A stretch of DNA of 47,172 nt from Chryseosolibacter sp036402115 (GTDB lineage Bacteria > Bacteroidota > Bacteroidia > Cytophagales > Cyclobacteriaceae), in assembly GCA_036402115.1 (NCBI GenBank), contig DASWTM010000057.1:1-47172 (forward strand). Direction: 5' to 3'. Shown here piece by piece: positions 1-8,023 of this stretch. A program made the position numbers and the translations under genes. The notes below the pieces were generated by a model, which was not told the DNA's origin, did no database searches, and saw only the letters and a program-made list of their open reading frames with translations. Each line of letters opens with the position of its first letter. Within the stretch, counting starts at the first letter, position 1.

Positions 1-13
1 TTTAGGTTAGCGA

Positions 14-298
14 CTATTTATTGATGTATTGCTTGAGTGCAGTCACATAATCTTCGAAGGCTTTGATTCCTTTTGGTGTGACTTTGCACGTAGTTAGCGG
101 TTTCTTGCCCTTGAACGATTTTTCAACATGGATGTAGCCCGCGTCTGAAAGCTTGTCAAGCTGCACACTTAAGTTTCCGGCAGTACTGTTCGTTTTTTCT
201 TTAAGATAGGTGAACTCGGCACTTTCAAGCGTCATCAGCAGCGACATGATGGCAAGACGCAGCTGTGAGTGTAACAACGGGTCGAGATCTTTGAACAT
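14..298 (-). CDS. Small winged-helix transcriptional regulator
   Basis: A 94-residue DNA-binding protein resembling the stand-alone winged-helix family (HTH_34/MarR-ArsR-like). The recognition region is around residues 30-50 (NSTAGNLSVQLDKLSDAGYI), followed by a basic wing (KSFKGKKPLTTCKVTPKG). I start it at the ATG at 298: this ATG overlaps the stop of the upstream membrane-protein gene as TAATG, a usual sign of translational coupling, and a 39-residue N-terminal extension in the open frame has no family-like sequence. It lacks an effector domain, so the coupled membrane protein may be its partner or its target (inference). The shared promoter upstream contains palindromes that could be its operator. 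Product class is fairly sure, regulon unknown. Confidence 0.85.
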   Translation of the reverse strand: MFKDLDPLLHSQLRLAIMSLLMTLESAEFTYLKEKTNSTAGNLSVQLDKLSDAGYIHVEKSFKGKKPLTTCKVTPKGIKAFEDYVTALKQYINK

Positions 299-864
299 TA
301 CTCCTTCGTTTTCAAGATGTATCCCGGCACTATATAGCCGCACAAGATGGCGAGCGCTCCCACAAGCGGTTGCGTCTCTACCGGTGTGAGGAATGAAATA
401 ATACCGAAAATCCAAAACGAAATTCCACCGAGCATCAATGGCTTGAAGCGAATCAGCACTCCGCTCAAAAACGTGGGAATACTACTGATGGTCAGGATGA
501 CCGGATTTAGTTGATAATTGATCTTGCTCCCGAAGGCAACCAGCGTAAAGATGGTGATACCAAATGTGACCCATACCCACATCGATATGGTGTCGAGATG
601 TGTTGTCTTGTGCTGTGCCTTGCCCTCGCGAAACCCCCTGACCATTGAGATAATCCACGCGGGAACGGTGATCGCCCATACGATGTAAAAGTATTGATAA
701 CCGACTTTCTGCAGCGCATACATACCGAGGTTTGCGATGATGATTACCCATCCCCAAAGGAGAAAATAGAAACCATTGCGCGACATGTTGCCTTTTGCTT
801 CCCGAATCATGCTTGTGATGATGTCGAGGCTTTCCTGTGCTGTAAGTGAATTTTCTTCTTTCAT
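298..864 (-). CDS. Six-helix membrane protein paired with regulator
   Basis: A 188-residue protein of unknown function. About 30 soluble N-terminal residues (ending KGNMSRNGFYF) are followed by six hydrophobic segments, roughly at residues 33-50, 58-77, 93-111, 120-138, 146-163 and 167-184, with a short charged loop (RGFREGKAQHKTTHLD) after the second. The C-terminus is lysine-rich. It is the first gene of a two-gene operon and its stop codon overlaps the regulator's start. Small membrane proteins paired with winged-helix proteins of this size recur in Bacteroidota, but I know of no assigned role. No catalytic motif is visible. Confidence 0.8.
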   Translation of the reverse strand: MKEENSLTAQESLDIITSMIREAKGNMSRNGFYFLLWGWVIIIANLGMYALQKVGYQYFYIVWAITVPAWIISMVRGFREGKAQHKTTHLDTISMWVWVTFGITIFTLVAFGSKINYQLNPVILTISSIPTFLSGVLIRFKPLMLGGISFWIFGIISFLTPVETQPLVGALAILCGYIVPGYILKTKE

Positions 865-913
865 ACAGATTGATTTTTGGGATGAATGAACGGTTGTAAT
901 GGGTTCAACGGTT

Positions 914-946
914 CAAATGTAAACTAGTTTATATTATAAACCAAAA
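914..946 (-). promoter_or_regulatory. Bacteroidota-type promoter for the membrane protein/regulator operon
   Basis: On the minus strand, TTG at 944-942 (inside TTTTGG) is followed by exactly 20 bases and then TACATTTG at 921-914. This fits the Bacteroidota primary sigma consensus (TTG, 17-23 bases, TAnnTTTG) with no mismatch. Transcription would begin near 907, leaving about 43 bases of leader before the ATG at 864. Confidence 0.65.
921..941. promoter_or_regulatory. Overlapping palindromes in the promoter spacer, probable operator
   Basis: Two perfect dyads share the spacer of the promoter: AAACTAGTTT at 921-930 and GTTTATA-T-TATAAAC at 927-941. A protein bound here would cover the space between the -33 and -7 elements. 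The winged-helix regulator encoded by the same operon is the obvious candidate ligand (inference). Confidence 0.5.
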
Positions 947-982
947 TATTTTAAAATCCGCTTTTTAAGGGTAATTTCGGCC

Positions 983-1567
983 ATGTTTACAGGAATAATT
1001 GAATCTTTGGGCACGGTATCGGACTTAAAACGCGAGGGCACTAACCTTCACATCAAGGTCGAAAGCCCGATTAGCAACGAGCTAAAAATTGATCAAAGCG
1101 TATCTCACGATGGCGTATGTTTAACGGTCACGCGTGTTGTTGGGAATGCGCATTGGGTCACTGCCGTTGAGGAGACGATTATTAAAAGCAACTTCGGTTC
1201 TTTAGCTGTCGACAAAAAATTCAATCTTGAACGATGCATGCTTAACAACGGCCGGTTTGATGGACACATCGTGCAGGGACATGTCGATCAGGTAGGCACA
1301 GTCAACAAGATTGAGGATAAAAATGGAAGTTGGCTCTATCACTTCGAATATGACCCCTCATTGGGAAACGTCACCGTTGAAAAAGGATCGATAAGCGTAA
1401 ATGGTGTAAGCTTGACCTGCTTCAACTCGCAGCTGTCAACCTTTACCGTTGCGATTATTCCATACACGCATGAGCATACGAATTTTCACGCGTTACAAGT
1501 TGGCCATAAAGTGAATTTGGAATTTGACGTTATTGGAAAGTATGTGAAACGATTACTTGGGAAGTAA
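983..1567 (+). CDS. ribE: Riboflavin synthase, alpha subunit
   Basis: Converts two 6,7-dimethyl-8-ribityllumazine molecules to riboflavin plus a pyrimidine by-product, the last step of vitamin B2 synthesis in the cytoplasm. The 194-residue protein begins with the hallmark MFTGIIESLG and has two lumazine-binding barrel repeats: residues 1-90 (SHDGVCLTV) and 97-190 (SVNGVSLT), the first including GRFDGHIVQGHVD. Length is slightly short for the family (about 200-215). It is a stand-alone gene, divergent from the regulator operon and ending 5 bases before the convergent PAP2 gene, so both must terminate within each other's 3' ends. No FMN riboswitch is visible in the 118 bases upstream. Confidence 0.96.
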   Translation: MFTGIIESLGTVSDLKREGTNLHIKVESPISNELKIDQSVSHDGVCLTVTRVVGNAHWVTAVEETIIKSNFGSLAVDKKFNLERCMLNNGRFDGHIVQGHVDQVGTVNKIEDKNGSWLYHFEYDPSLGNVTVEKGSISVNGVSLTCFNSQLSTFTVAIIPYTHEHTNFHALQVGHKVNLEFDVIGKYVKRLLGK

Positions 1568-1572
1568 GCTGC

Positions 1573-2148
1573 TCACAGCTCGGGTTTGTTTATGACAAAG
1601 GAAATCTTCTGATACAAAACAAAACAGCCAACCGCGCAAATTGCACCTACCACTCCGCCTGCGATGATATCACCCGGGTAATGAACTCCGAGATAAATTC
1701 TCGAATACGAGACGAGAAGCGCCCATACAAAAATCCATCGCACAGTACGAGTGCGCTGCCTGAAGAGCAGAAAAACAAACACCGCAAGACCGAAGGTGTT
1801 CGCAGCATGACTCGAAGCGAAGCCAAATTTTCCACCACGATAATCATCGACAATATGGACGAGTCCGGCCAACTCCGGATCGTGCGCGGGCCGCAGTCTC
1901 GCAAAATATGGCTTCATTAACGTGCTTGTAATTTGATCCGCAAGCAGGATGGTCAGGGCAATGCAAATGAGAACGAGAAAACCTTGCTTGCCGTGGAGCT
2001 TAAAAATGAAAAATGCAATTACGGCATAGAGCGGAATCCACACATATGTCTTTGTGATGAACATCATCAGGATGTCAAGCCATGGAGCATGATATGAATT
2101 CAGCTCGAGAAAAAGGTCTCTGTCAAACTCAAGGAAAAAGTCAATCAT
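1573..2148 (-). CDS. PAP2-family membrane phosphatase
   Basis: A 191-residue integral membrane protein of the type 2 phosphatidic acid phosphatase family. All three catalytic motifs are intact: KX6RP at 79-87 (KPYFARLRP), S-S-H at 112-114 (a variant of the PSGH motif) and SRX5HX3D at 149-160. Four or more hydrophobic helices surround them. Candidate substrates for this family include undecaprenyl diphosphate and lipid or lipid A phosphates; the sequence does not decide between them. The start ATG overlaps the stop of the upstream histidine kinase gene (ATGA), so the two are translationally coupled, hinting at a shared envelope-related role. Confidence 0.92.
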   Translation of the reverse strand: MIDFFLEFDRDLFLELNSYHAPWLDILMMFITKTYVWIPLYAVIAFFIFKLHGKQGFLVLICIALTILLADQITSTLMKPYFARLRPAHDPELAGLVHIVDDYRGGKFGFASSHAANTFGLAVFVFLLFRQRTRTVRWIFVWALLVSYSRIYLGVHYPGDIIAGGVVGAICAVGCFVLYQKISFVINKPEL

Positions 2149-4118
2149 GCGTTTGCGCCAGCGGAGGCCTTTTCGTTTTCGTATTGTATCCAGCTAACGG
2201 CTTCATCAAAGGTAGGGAAGTATTCCTGCACGATCCCTAATTTTTTTAGTGTTTCGGTGATCCCTTTCATGTATTCGCGCGCATTTTCATCCGGTACCCC
2301 TGGCTTTACGGCAGCTATCCTTCTCAGCCCATACTGCGCTGCCTCGGGCATGATGTCATGAAACATCCAGAGTTGGTCTTCGCGCGAAATATAACCCTGC
2401 TCCGATAGGTCCGCGATGTAGTTTGGTGTGCTATACACTTTTACAAATTCGAGGCACTTTTTGAAAGCGCTCCGGTACTGGTTACTCGACACTGGCCCCT
2501 TCCAAATCACTCCGGTGGAATTTATTTTGGCATCGAAGAAAATCCGCGCGTGTGCTTCCTGGTATAAGATCTGACGCTCCACGTTGGCAGGCTGGTCAAG
2601 ATTAACTTTGAAAGTCGTGCACTTATTCATTTCACTTGTCACCTCTACGTGGCCGCCAAGTGCTTCTGCCTGGAGTTTCACCAAATACAAGCCCAAGCCT
2701 TTTCCTTCCGTGTGATAATGAAACCTCTTGTATAGTTTGAACAAGCTTTGCTGATGTGCTTTCAGATCGATCCCTAGTCCGTTGTCTGTGACAACAATAA
2801 CATAGTTTTTCCCTACATCGGATGATATCTCTATTTCCGGTCTGCGCGTGTGTGCCCGGTACTTAATTGCGTTGCTAATCAGGTTGTAGAGAATACTATG
2901 AACCATCGGGCGCACAGAATAGATTTCCGGACACCTGGTAAAGTTTGTCTTGATCTGCACATCATGCGTTTCAAGATCTTTTTTAAATCCTTTAACAATC
3001 TCGCGTACCTCCGCTTCAAGATTTATTTTTTGCCGGATGTGGAATATATCGTGACGGATATCGATAATCTGGCTGAGGTCGGTGATGATGTTGTCCAGGC
3101 GCTTTACGGAAGTCTTGATGTGCTCGTGAATCTCCTTGTTGTCCTCATTGAAGTTACGCGTATCGACAATGTTGATCAATCCCATGAGACTGGCGACTGG
3201 TCCGCGAAGGTTATGCGACACCGTATAGGAAAACTGCCTCAGTTCGTTGTTGTGCTTGATGAGCTCTGAATTGGTCTCGGTCAGATCCTTGTTGATGTCG
3301 ACAAGTTCAGTCGAGAGGTTGATATTTTGATGTACGAGAAGATTCTTCTGCTCCTCGATCACCTCATAAGCTTCCTGGAGTTTCGTCTGACTTTGATTCA
3401 GGTTTTCGGCTTGCGCCAGGATCTCGGCATTTTGGGATTCGATCTCCGTATTTTTTTCGAGCAGGTCTTCGTTGGTCTGATTCAGTTCCTGGATTAGGCG
3501 TGCAGCCCTTTCCTCACTTTCTTCAGAAATCCATTTGAGGAACATGACTGCCCCCATCAGAATGCCGTACGTTATAAGAATGACAACATTCGTGAACGCA
3601 TAATTAGTCTCTTTGAGGACGTGCTGCCTATACGGAACACCATAAAAATCATGCAACGGGTCGTGTCCCATCAGAATAAAAAAGGTGAGAAAGCAAGTTG
3701 AAAAAAGCAGGGTTCGTTCTTTGAAGGAAAAGAAGATGCAAGGGAAAACGCAGGCCGCCAGGATAATAAACCGAAACGTAAAATAGTCTAGCTCTTCCTG
3801 GTTGTCGTAATAAATGATCTTGGCATAAATCGATATTGACATCGCGATCACCGGAATGAGCAATGTCAGAAAAATTCGGCTAATGATAGAGAGGTTAAAA
3901 TAGTTAAGTACAATTGTGGTAAGGCAGAGAAGGCTTGCGCCCAGGATTGCCCATGTCACAATTCCCCAACCGTACCATGCATTGTATGCGAAAAATAGAA
4001 CGGTGCCGAGGCAGAATATAATTAAACTAACGATATTGGATAACAGAATACTTCTCCGCTGAAAAGGCCTGTGAGCAAAATGAACACCTGTAAAGGCTAG
4101 CTTACGCAAAAAAGTCAT
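2145..4118 (-). CDS. Membrane histidine kinase with C-terminal STAS/SpoIIAA-like domain
   Basis: 657 residues. About six membrane helices (residues 24-200, no large periplasmic loop) lead into a long coiled coil (205-295), a HisKA-type dimerisation helix with the phospho-accepting His302 (SYTVSHNLRG), and an ATPase domain with N box NLISNAIKY (412-420), G1 DNGLGID (445-451) and G2 GKGLGLYLV (472-480). After the kinase is an extra domain of about 140 residues (516-657; IWKGPVSSNQYRSAFKK, DQLWMFHDIMPEAAQYGL) that resembles small STAS/SpoIIAA-like proteins of Bacteroidota. No receiver domain is fused and no response regulator lies nearby, so the output partner is unknown. A -7-like TAACTTTG lies about 40 bases upstream of the start. 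Cotranscribed with the PAP2 gene. Confidence 0.9.
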   Translation of the reverse strand: MTFLRKLAFTGVHFAHRPFQRRSILLSNIVSLIIFCLGTVLFFAYNAWYGWGIVTWAILGASLLCLTTIVLNYFNLSIISRIFLTLLIPVIAMSISIYAKIIYYDNQEELDYFTFRFIILAACVFPCIFFSFKERTLLFSTCFLTFFILMGHDPLHDFYGVPYRQHVLKETNYAFTNVVILITYGILMGAVMFLKWISEESEERAARLIQELNQTNEDLLEKNTEIESQNAEILAQAENLNQSQTKLQEAYEVIEEQKNLLVHQNINLSTELVDINKDLTETNSELIKHNNELRQFSYTVSHNLRGPVASLMGLINIVDTRNFNEDNKEIHEHIKTSVKRLDNIITDLSQIIDIRHDIFHIRQKINLEAEVREIVKGFKKDLETHDVQIKTNFTRCPEIYSVRPMVHSILYNLISNAIKYRAHTRRPEIEISSDVGKNYVIVVTDNGLGIDLKAHQQSLFKLYKRFHYHTEGKGLGLYLVKLQAEALGGHVEVTSEMNKCTTFKVNLDQPANVERQILYQEAHARIFFDAKINSTGVIWKGPVSSNQYRSAFKKCLEFVKVYSTPNYIADLSEQGYISREDQLWMFHDIMPEAAQYGLRRIAAVKPGVPDENAREYMKGITETLKKLGIVQEYFPTFDEAVSWIQYENEKASAGANA

Positions 4119-4193
4119 TCGTAACGGGGTCCGAAATATTCTTGTAATTCACTCAAAGTTAATTAATTATACTCAATTCGCCTCGAACCCACG

Positions 4194-5120
4194 ATGAAGT
4201 TTCAACAACAACCGCACACATTACTAATGATCCGTCCAAAGCATTTTGGATTCAATTCTCAGACAGCAAGCTCCAACGCTTTTCAATCGGATAGCGCGGT
4301 TGACGCAACGTTGGCGCTGGAGGAGTTTAACAAAATGGTCGATGTATTAACAGCGCATGAAGTAAATGTTGAGGTAATTGATGACAGCGATACACCGGTG
4401 AAACCAGATGCGATCTTTCCGAACAACTGGTTGTCCACGCATGAAAGCGGTGAGATCATTCTTTATCCAATGATGGCCGAGAACAGGCGATTCGAACGCA
4501 GGGACGATATCGTTAAAAAGTTGAAAGAAAAATATAATGTGACTGCTGTAAGTGATTTTTCAAAATATGAAGTAGACAGACAATTCCTGGAAGGCACAGG
4601 CAGTATCGTCTTCGATCATCCAAACAAGCTTGCCTATGCTTGTCGCTCTCCGCGTACTGATGAGAAGTTGTTTCGTGAGTTTTGTCTAAAAGTTAAATAC
4701 AAGCCCGTTGTATTCGATGCGGTGGATGCAGAAGGAAAACCGATCTATCACACGAATGTAATGATGAGCATTGGTGAAGACTTTGCAGTGGTGTGTCTGG
4801 ATTCTATTCGCAACGATGAAGATCAGGAATTAGTACTCGGTCATCTATCTGATACAAATCACAAAGTAATTTCGATAAGCTACGATCAGATGAAAGCATT
4901 TGCCGGAAATATAATCGAAGTGAAAACAGCGAATGAAGAGAATGTTGTGTTGATGTCGACAACTGCGTTCAATTCATTGTTGCCGGGTCAGCTGAATGCA
5001 ATAACGCAGTTTGCCGATGTCTTACCGATTTCGATTCCAACAATAGAAAAAACAGGAGGTGGCGGAGTACGTTGCATGGTAGCAGGGATTCATTTGCCAT
5101 TGCGAAAAATGGACTTGTAG
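4194..5120 (+). CDS. ctlX: CtlX-type citrulline/arginine hydrolase (amidinotransferase fold)
   Basis: A 308-residue member of the guanidino-group-modifying (pentein) superfamily, closest by eye to citrulline utilization hydrolase CtlX. Visible active-site elements are the N-terminal MIRPKHFGFN, PDAIFPNNW (71-79), EGTGS (133-137), His186 in YHTNVMM, and the nucleophile Cys294 in GGGGVRCMVAG. The enzyme hydrolyses the ureido or guanidino group of an arginine-like compound, releasing ammonia; the precise substrate is inferred from the family. It is followed after 60 bases by a same-strand flavoprotein gene; a functional link is unproven. Confidence 0.88.
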   Translation: MKFQQQPHTLLMIRPKHFGFNSQTASSNAFQSDSAVDATLALEEFNKMVDVLTAHEVNVEVIDDSDTPVKPDAIFPNNWLSTHESGEIILYPMMAENRRFERRDDIVKKLKEKYNVTAVSDFSKYEVDRQFLEGTGSIVFDHPNKLAYACRSPRTDEKLFREFCLKVKYKPVVFDAVDAEGKPIYHTNVMMSIGEDFAVVCLDSIRNDEDQELVLGHLSDTNHKVISISYDQMKAFAGNIIEVKTANEENVVLMSTTAFNSLLPGQLNAITQFADVLPISIPTIEKTGGGGVRCMVAGIHLPLRKMDL

Positions 5121-5180
5121 GTGTTGAAATCGCCTCAAAAAAGTTGTAACTAGTCATTTGAAACCCCATTGTCTTGGCTT

Positions 5181-6662
5181 ATGGAAAAATACGATCTTGT
5201 CGTGATTGGTGCAGGACCATCCGGCTATGCAGCAGCGATGCGCGCCCTCGACTTCAAAAAGAAAACCTTACTGATTGAGAAAAACAAAGTTGGAGGTGCC
5301 GGGGTCACCAATGGAGCGTTGTCATCGAAAACGTGGTGGGAGCTTTCGCGTGAAGCTTCGGCCTTTCAGAAAAACCTGAAGCGTTACAATCTTCACGGTC
5401 CCGCTTACATCTACAAAGAGATCCAGGAAGAGGTTCGGAAAGCAGTCGCGGAGCGGAAGGGTATGCTCGAAGATCATATTCGTCAAATGCAAGATTCACG
5501 TCATGCACACTTGTTAACGTTCAAGTCTGGAACGGCACGTCTTGTGACAAAAAATGAGATTGAGATTTCAAATGGTGCAAAACGTGAACGCGTTTATGCT
5601 GAAAATGTAATCCTGGCTACAGGAAGCCGTCCACGCTATTTGCCGGAGTTACCGATTGATGAAAAGATCGTCATGACAAGCGATGGTATCGAGCAGATGG
5701 AAAGTTTCCCAGAGAGTCTGGTGATTGTCGGAGCCGGTGTGATTGGTTGCGAGTATGCGACAATCTTTTCAGGATTTGGTCAGACAAAAGTGCATTTGAT
5801 CGATAAGGGCGATAGAATCCTTCCCTTTGAAGATGAAGATGTTGTTCGCGTGATCGAGCGCAACATGGAAAACAGCGGAATTCTCATCCACCGAAATTCC
5901 AGATTGATCCGAATGGAAATTAAGAATGGCCGTGTTGAATATGAGCTTGAATATACGGATGGGGGCAAAGAGATTTTTAATGTTGAAAAGGCGCTCGTAG
6001 CGGTTGGTCGCACACCGAATTATGAAGAGCTGTGGGATGATGCGGTGCCGATCAACATTACCAAGCGTGGCATTGAAGATAATGATACACAAACGAACAT
6101 CAGCAACATCTATGCAGTAGGTGATATTACTTCTGATATTTCGTTGGTCAACGTGGGCGAATTGGAGGGTCGTTATGCTGTTGAGAAGATTTTTGGCAGC
6201 CCTAGACGGAAGCTCATTTACGAAAACATCAGCACCATTATGTTCCTCAATCCGGAAGTAGCAGGAGTGGGGTTGAACGAGATCAGTGCTCGGGAGAAAA
6301 ACATTGATTATAAAGTAGTGACGCTTGATTACAGTTGTATACCTCGCGCGATTGCGAAACGGAACACACAGGGGTTTATCAAGCTACTCGTGAGCAATGA
6401 CGACACCATGAAGATACTGGGTTTGAAGATCATCGGAAACCATGCATCAAGCGCAATGCAGGCGGTGGCATTGCTGATTTCAATGGATAAAGGCATAGAA
6501 GAATTGGCAGAATGTGTACACCCGCATCCGTCAATTACCGAAGGTATCCAGGAATGTGTTCGCATGCTTCTCGGTAAATCGCTGTTTAAGCCGGATGCGA
6601 TGAAAGGAAAATTATCCTGCCGTACGAATCTTGCTGGCGTGTACGAAGACATTTTTTTCTAA
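5181..6662 (+). CDS. Dihydrolipoamide-dehydrogenase-like flavoprotein without redox cysteines
   Basis: 493 residues. FAD-binding GAGPSG near residues 10-15, NAD(P)-binding GAGVIG near 176, AVGRTPN and YAVGDIT, then a C-terminal dimerisation domain with HPHPSITEG. This is the architecture of lipoamide dehydrogenase and soluble transhydrogenase. The segment that normally holds the redox-active CxxxxC reads GGAGVTNGALSSKT (about 37-50) with no cysteine, so disulfide chemistry is impossible and a transhydrogenase-like or other NAD(P)H oxidoreductase role is more likely. I start at ATG 5181; an in-frame TTG at 5169 would add four residues but is less likely. It ends 4 bases from the convergent hisIE gene. 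Confidence 0.85.
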   Translation: MEKYDLVVIGAGPSGYAAAMRALDFKKKTLLIEKNKVGGAGVTNGALSSKTWWELSREASAFQKNLKRYNLHGPAYIYKEIQEEVRKAVAERKGMLEDHIRQMQDSRHAHLLTFKSGTARLVTKNEIEISNGAKRERVYAENVILATGSRPRYLPELPIDEKIVMTSDGIEQMESFPESLVIVGAGVIGCEYATIFSGFGQTKVHLIDKGDRILPFEDEDVVRVIERNMENSGILIHRNSRLIRMEIKNGRVEYELEYTDGGKEIFNVEKALVAVGRTPNYEELWDDAVPINITKRGIEDNDTQTNISNIYAVGDITSDISLVNVGELEGRYAVEKIFGSPRRKLIYENISTIMFLNPEVAGVGLNEISAREKNIDYKVVTLDYSCIPRAIAKRNTQGFIKLLVSNDDTMKILGLKIIGNHASSAMQAVALLISMDKGIEELAECVHPHPSITEGIQECVRMLLGKSLFKPDAMKGKLSCRTNLAGVYEDIFF

Positions 6663-6666
6663 ACCA

Positions 6667-7266
6667 CTATTTGGAGTGACGTTTCTTTAACACTTCGAGC
6701 ACATCGTTGAGCGAGTGACCTTTGGCAGTTAACAAAACTAAATAGTGATACATCAGGTCTGCGGCTTCGTTGAGGAACAGCTCGGGGTTATTGTCTTTCG
6801 CTTCAATGACAAGTTCGATAGCCTCTTCACCAACTTTCTGCGCAACCTTGTTTATACCCGACTCGAACAATGAGGCGGTGTACGATTTAGCGTTTGGATT
6901 TTGTTTTCGATCCTGAATAATCTGTTCAAGTGATGCAAGTGACCACCCATCGTTCTCCTCATTGAAGCACGTGTCTGCTCCCGTGTGACAGACCGGGCCG
7001 GTAGGCGTGGCTTTGATCAGCAATGTGTCCTGATCGCAATCTACTTTTATTTCTACGACCTGGAGAAAATTTCCCGATGACTCACCTTTTGTCCAGAGGC
7101 GTTGCTTCGTACGCGAGTAGAACGTAACCCTTCCCTCTGCGATTGTTTTCCCAAGCGCTTCATTGTTCATGAATCCAACCATGAGTACACGCAAGGTCGA
7201 TGCGTCTTGAACCACACACGGCACCAGTCCATTGGATTTTTCGAAGTCGATTGTAAGGTCAGTCAT
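6667..7266 (-). CDS. hisIE: Bifunctional phosphoribosyl-AMP cyclohydrolase / phosphoribosyl-ATP pyrophosphatase
   Basis: Catalyses steps 2 and 3 of histidine synthesis. The 199-residue fusion has an N-terminal HisI domain (1-110) with metal-binding DCDQD at 76-80 and cysteines 93 and 100 (PVCHTGADTCF), and a C-terminal HisE domain (125-199) with KVGEEAIELVIEA and NEAADLMYHYLVLL, the helical MazG-like fold that hydrolyses the triphosphate. It is the last gene of the his operon, 2 bases after hisF. The stop is 4 bases from the convergent flavoprotein gene, and no hairpin with a T tract is visible there. Confidence 0.96.
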   Translation of the reverse strand: MTDLTIDFEKSNGLVPCVVQDASTLRVLMVGFMNNEALGKTIAEGRVTFYSRTKQRLWTKGESSGNFLQVVEIKVDCDQDTLLIKATPTGPVCHTGADTCFNEENDGWSLASLEQIIQDRKQNPNAKSYTASLFESGINKVAQKVGEEAIELVIEAKDNNPELFLNEAADLMYHYLVLLTAKGHSLNDVLEVLKKRHSK

Positions 7267-7268
7267 AG

Positions 7269-8021
7269 TTATCGTGTAATAATGCCTTTGGTTTGGAGAT
7301 ACGTTTTTAAATCGGGTATTTTTACTTCACCGAAGTGGAAGATGCTTGCCGCAAGCGCAGCGTCTGCCTTACCAAGAATATACGCCTCTGTGAAGTGTTC
7401 CATGTTGCCGGCACCTCCGGATGCAATAGTGGGTATCGACAATAATGAGTTCAGTTTCTCAAGTGGGTCAATTGCGAAACCACTTTTCGTCCCATCGTGG
7501 TCCATACTTGTAAACAAAATTTCGCCAGCACCACGCTCTTGTCCTTCCTTCGCCCATGAAAATAGTTTTTTGTCTGTAGCCTGTTTCCCTCCATGCGTGT
7601 GCACAACCCATTGATTCACGACTTTCCTTGCGTCAATGGCCAACACAATGCACTGTGTGCCGAAGGCGTTTGAAAGTTCGTTGATGAGTTGAGGATTTTT
7701 TACTGCAGATGAATTCACGCTTACCTTATCAGCCCCGGCTTCCAGAAGTGGTCCCACATCTTCGACACTGCTGATACCTCCGCCAACTGTAAAAGGAATG
7801 TTGATGTGACGCGCAATCTCTTTTACGAGTGCGGCCAGTGTTTTACGTTTTTCATTTGTGGCAGAGATATCGAGGAAGACAAGCTCATCAGCGCCTTGCT
7901 GAGCGTATGCCGAAGCAAGTTCAACCGGATCGCCAGCATCCCGGATGTTAACAAAGTTCACACCTTTCACGGTGCGACCATCTTTAATATCAAGACAGGG
8001 AATTATTCGTTTGGTTAACAT
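7269..8021 (-). CDS. hisF: Imidazole glycerol phosphate synthase, cyclase subunit
   Basis: Uses ammonia channelled from HisH to convert PRFAR to imidazole glycerol phosphate and AICAR. 250 residues forming a (beta/alpha)8 barrel. The two catalytic aspartates are at D11 (PCLDIKDG) and D130 (LAIDARK), with phosphate-gripping GGGI and SGGAG loops. I place the start at ATG 8021 (MLTKRIIPCLD), the family's normal N-terminus; the frame also opens with a TTG two codons earlier inside hisA. With this start, hisF begins 2 bases after the hisA stop, so coupling to hisA is likely. Confidence 0.96.
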   Translation of the reverse strand: MLTKRIIPCLDIKDGRTVKGVNFVNIRDAGDPVELASAYAQQGADELVFLDISATNEKRKTLAALVKEIARHINIPFTVGGGISSVEDVGPLLEAGADKVSVNSSAVKNPQLINELSNAFGTQCIVLAIDARKVVNQWVVHTHGGKQATDKKLFSWAKEGQERGAGEILFTSMDHDGTKSGFAIDPLEKLNSLLSIPTIASGGAGNMEHFTEAYILGKADAALAASIFHFGEVKIPDLKTYLQTKGIITR

Positions 8022-8023
8022 GG

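Noticed and set aside
14..415. Longer version of the winged-helix protein (start at 415)
   Set aside because: The extra 39 residues lie in the coding region of the membrane protein and are not family-like; TAATG overlap at 298 fits better.
1562..1580. AGCTG/CAGCT hairpin between ribE and the PAP2 gene as a terminator
   Set aside because: Only 5 bp, no T tract on either side.
2850..3269. Antisense ORF opposite the histidine kinase
   Set aside because: Shadow of the real gene; no start signal and no recognisable domain. The same holds for the other antisense frames in the his and permease genes.
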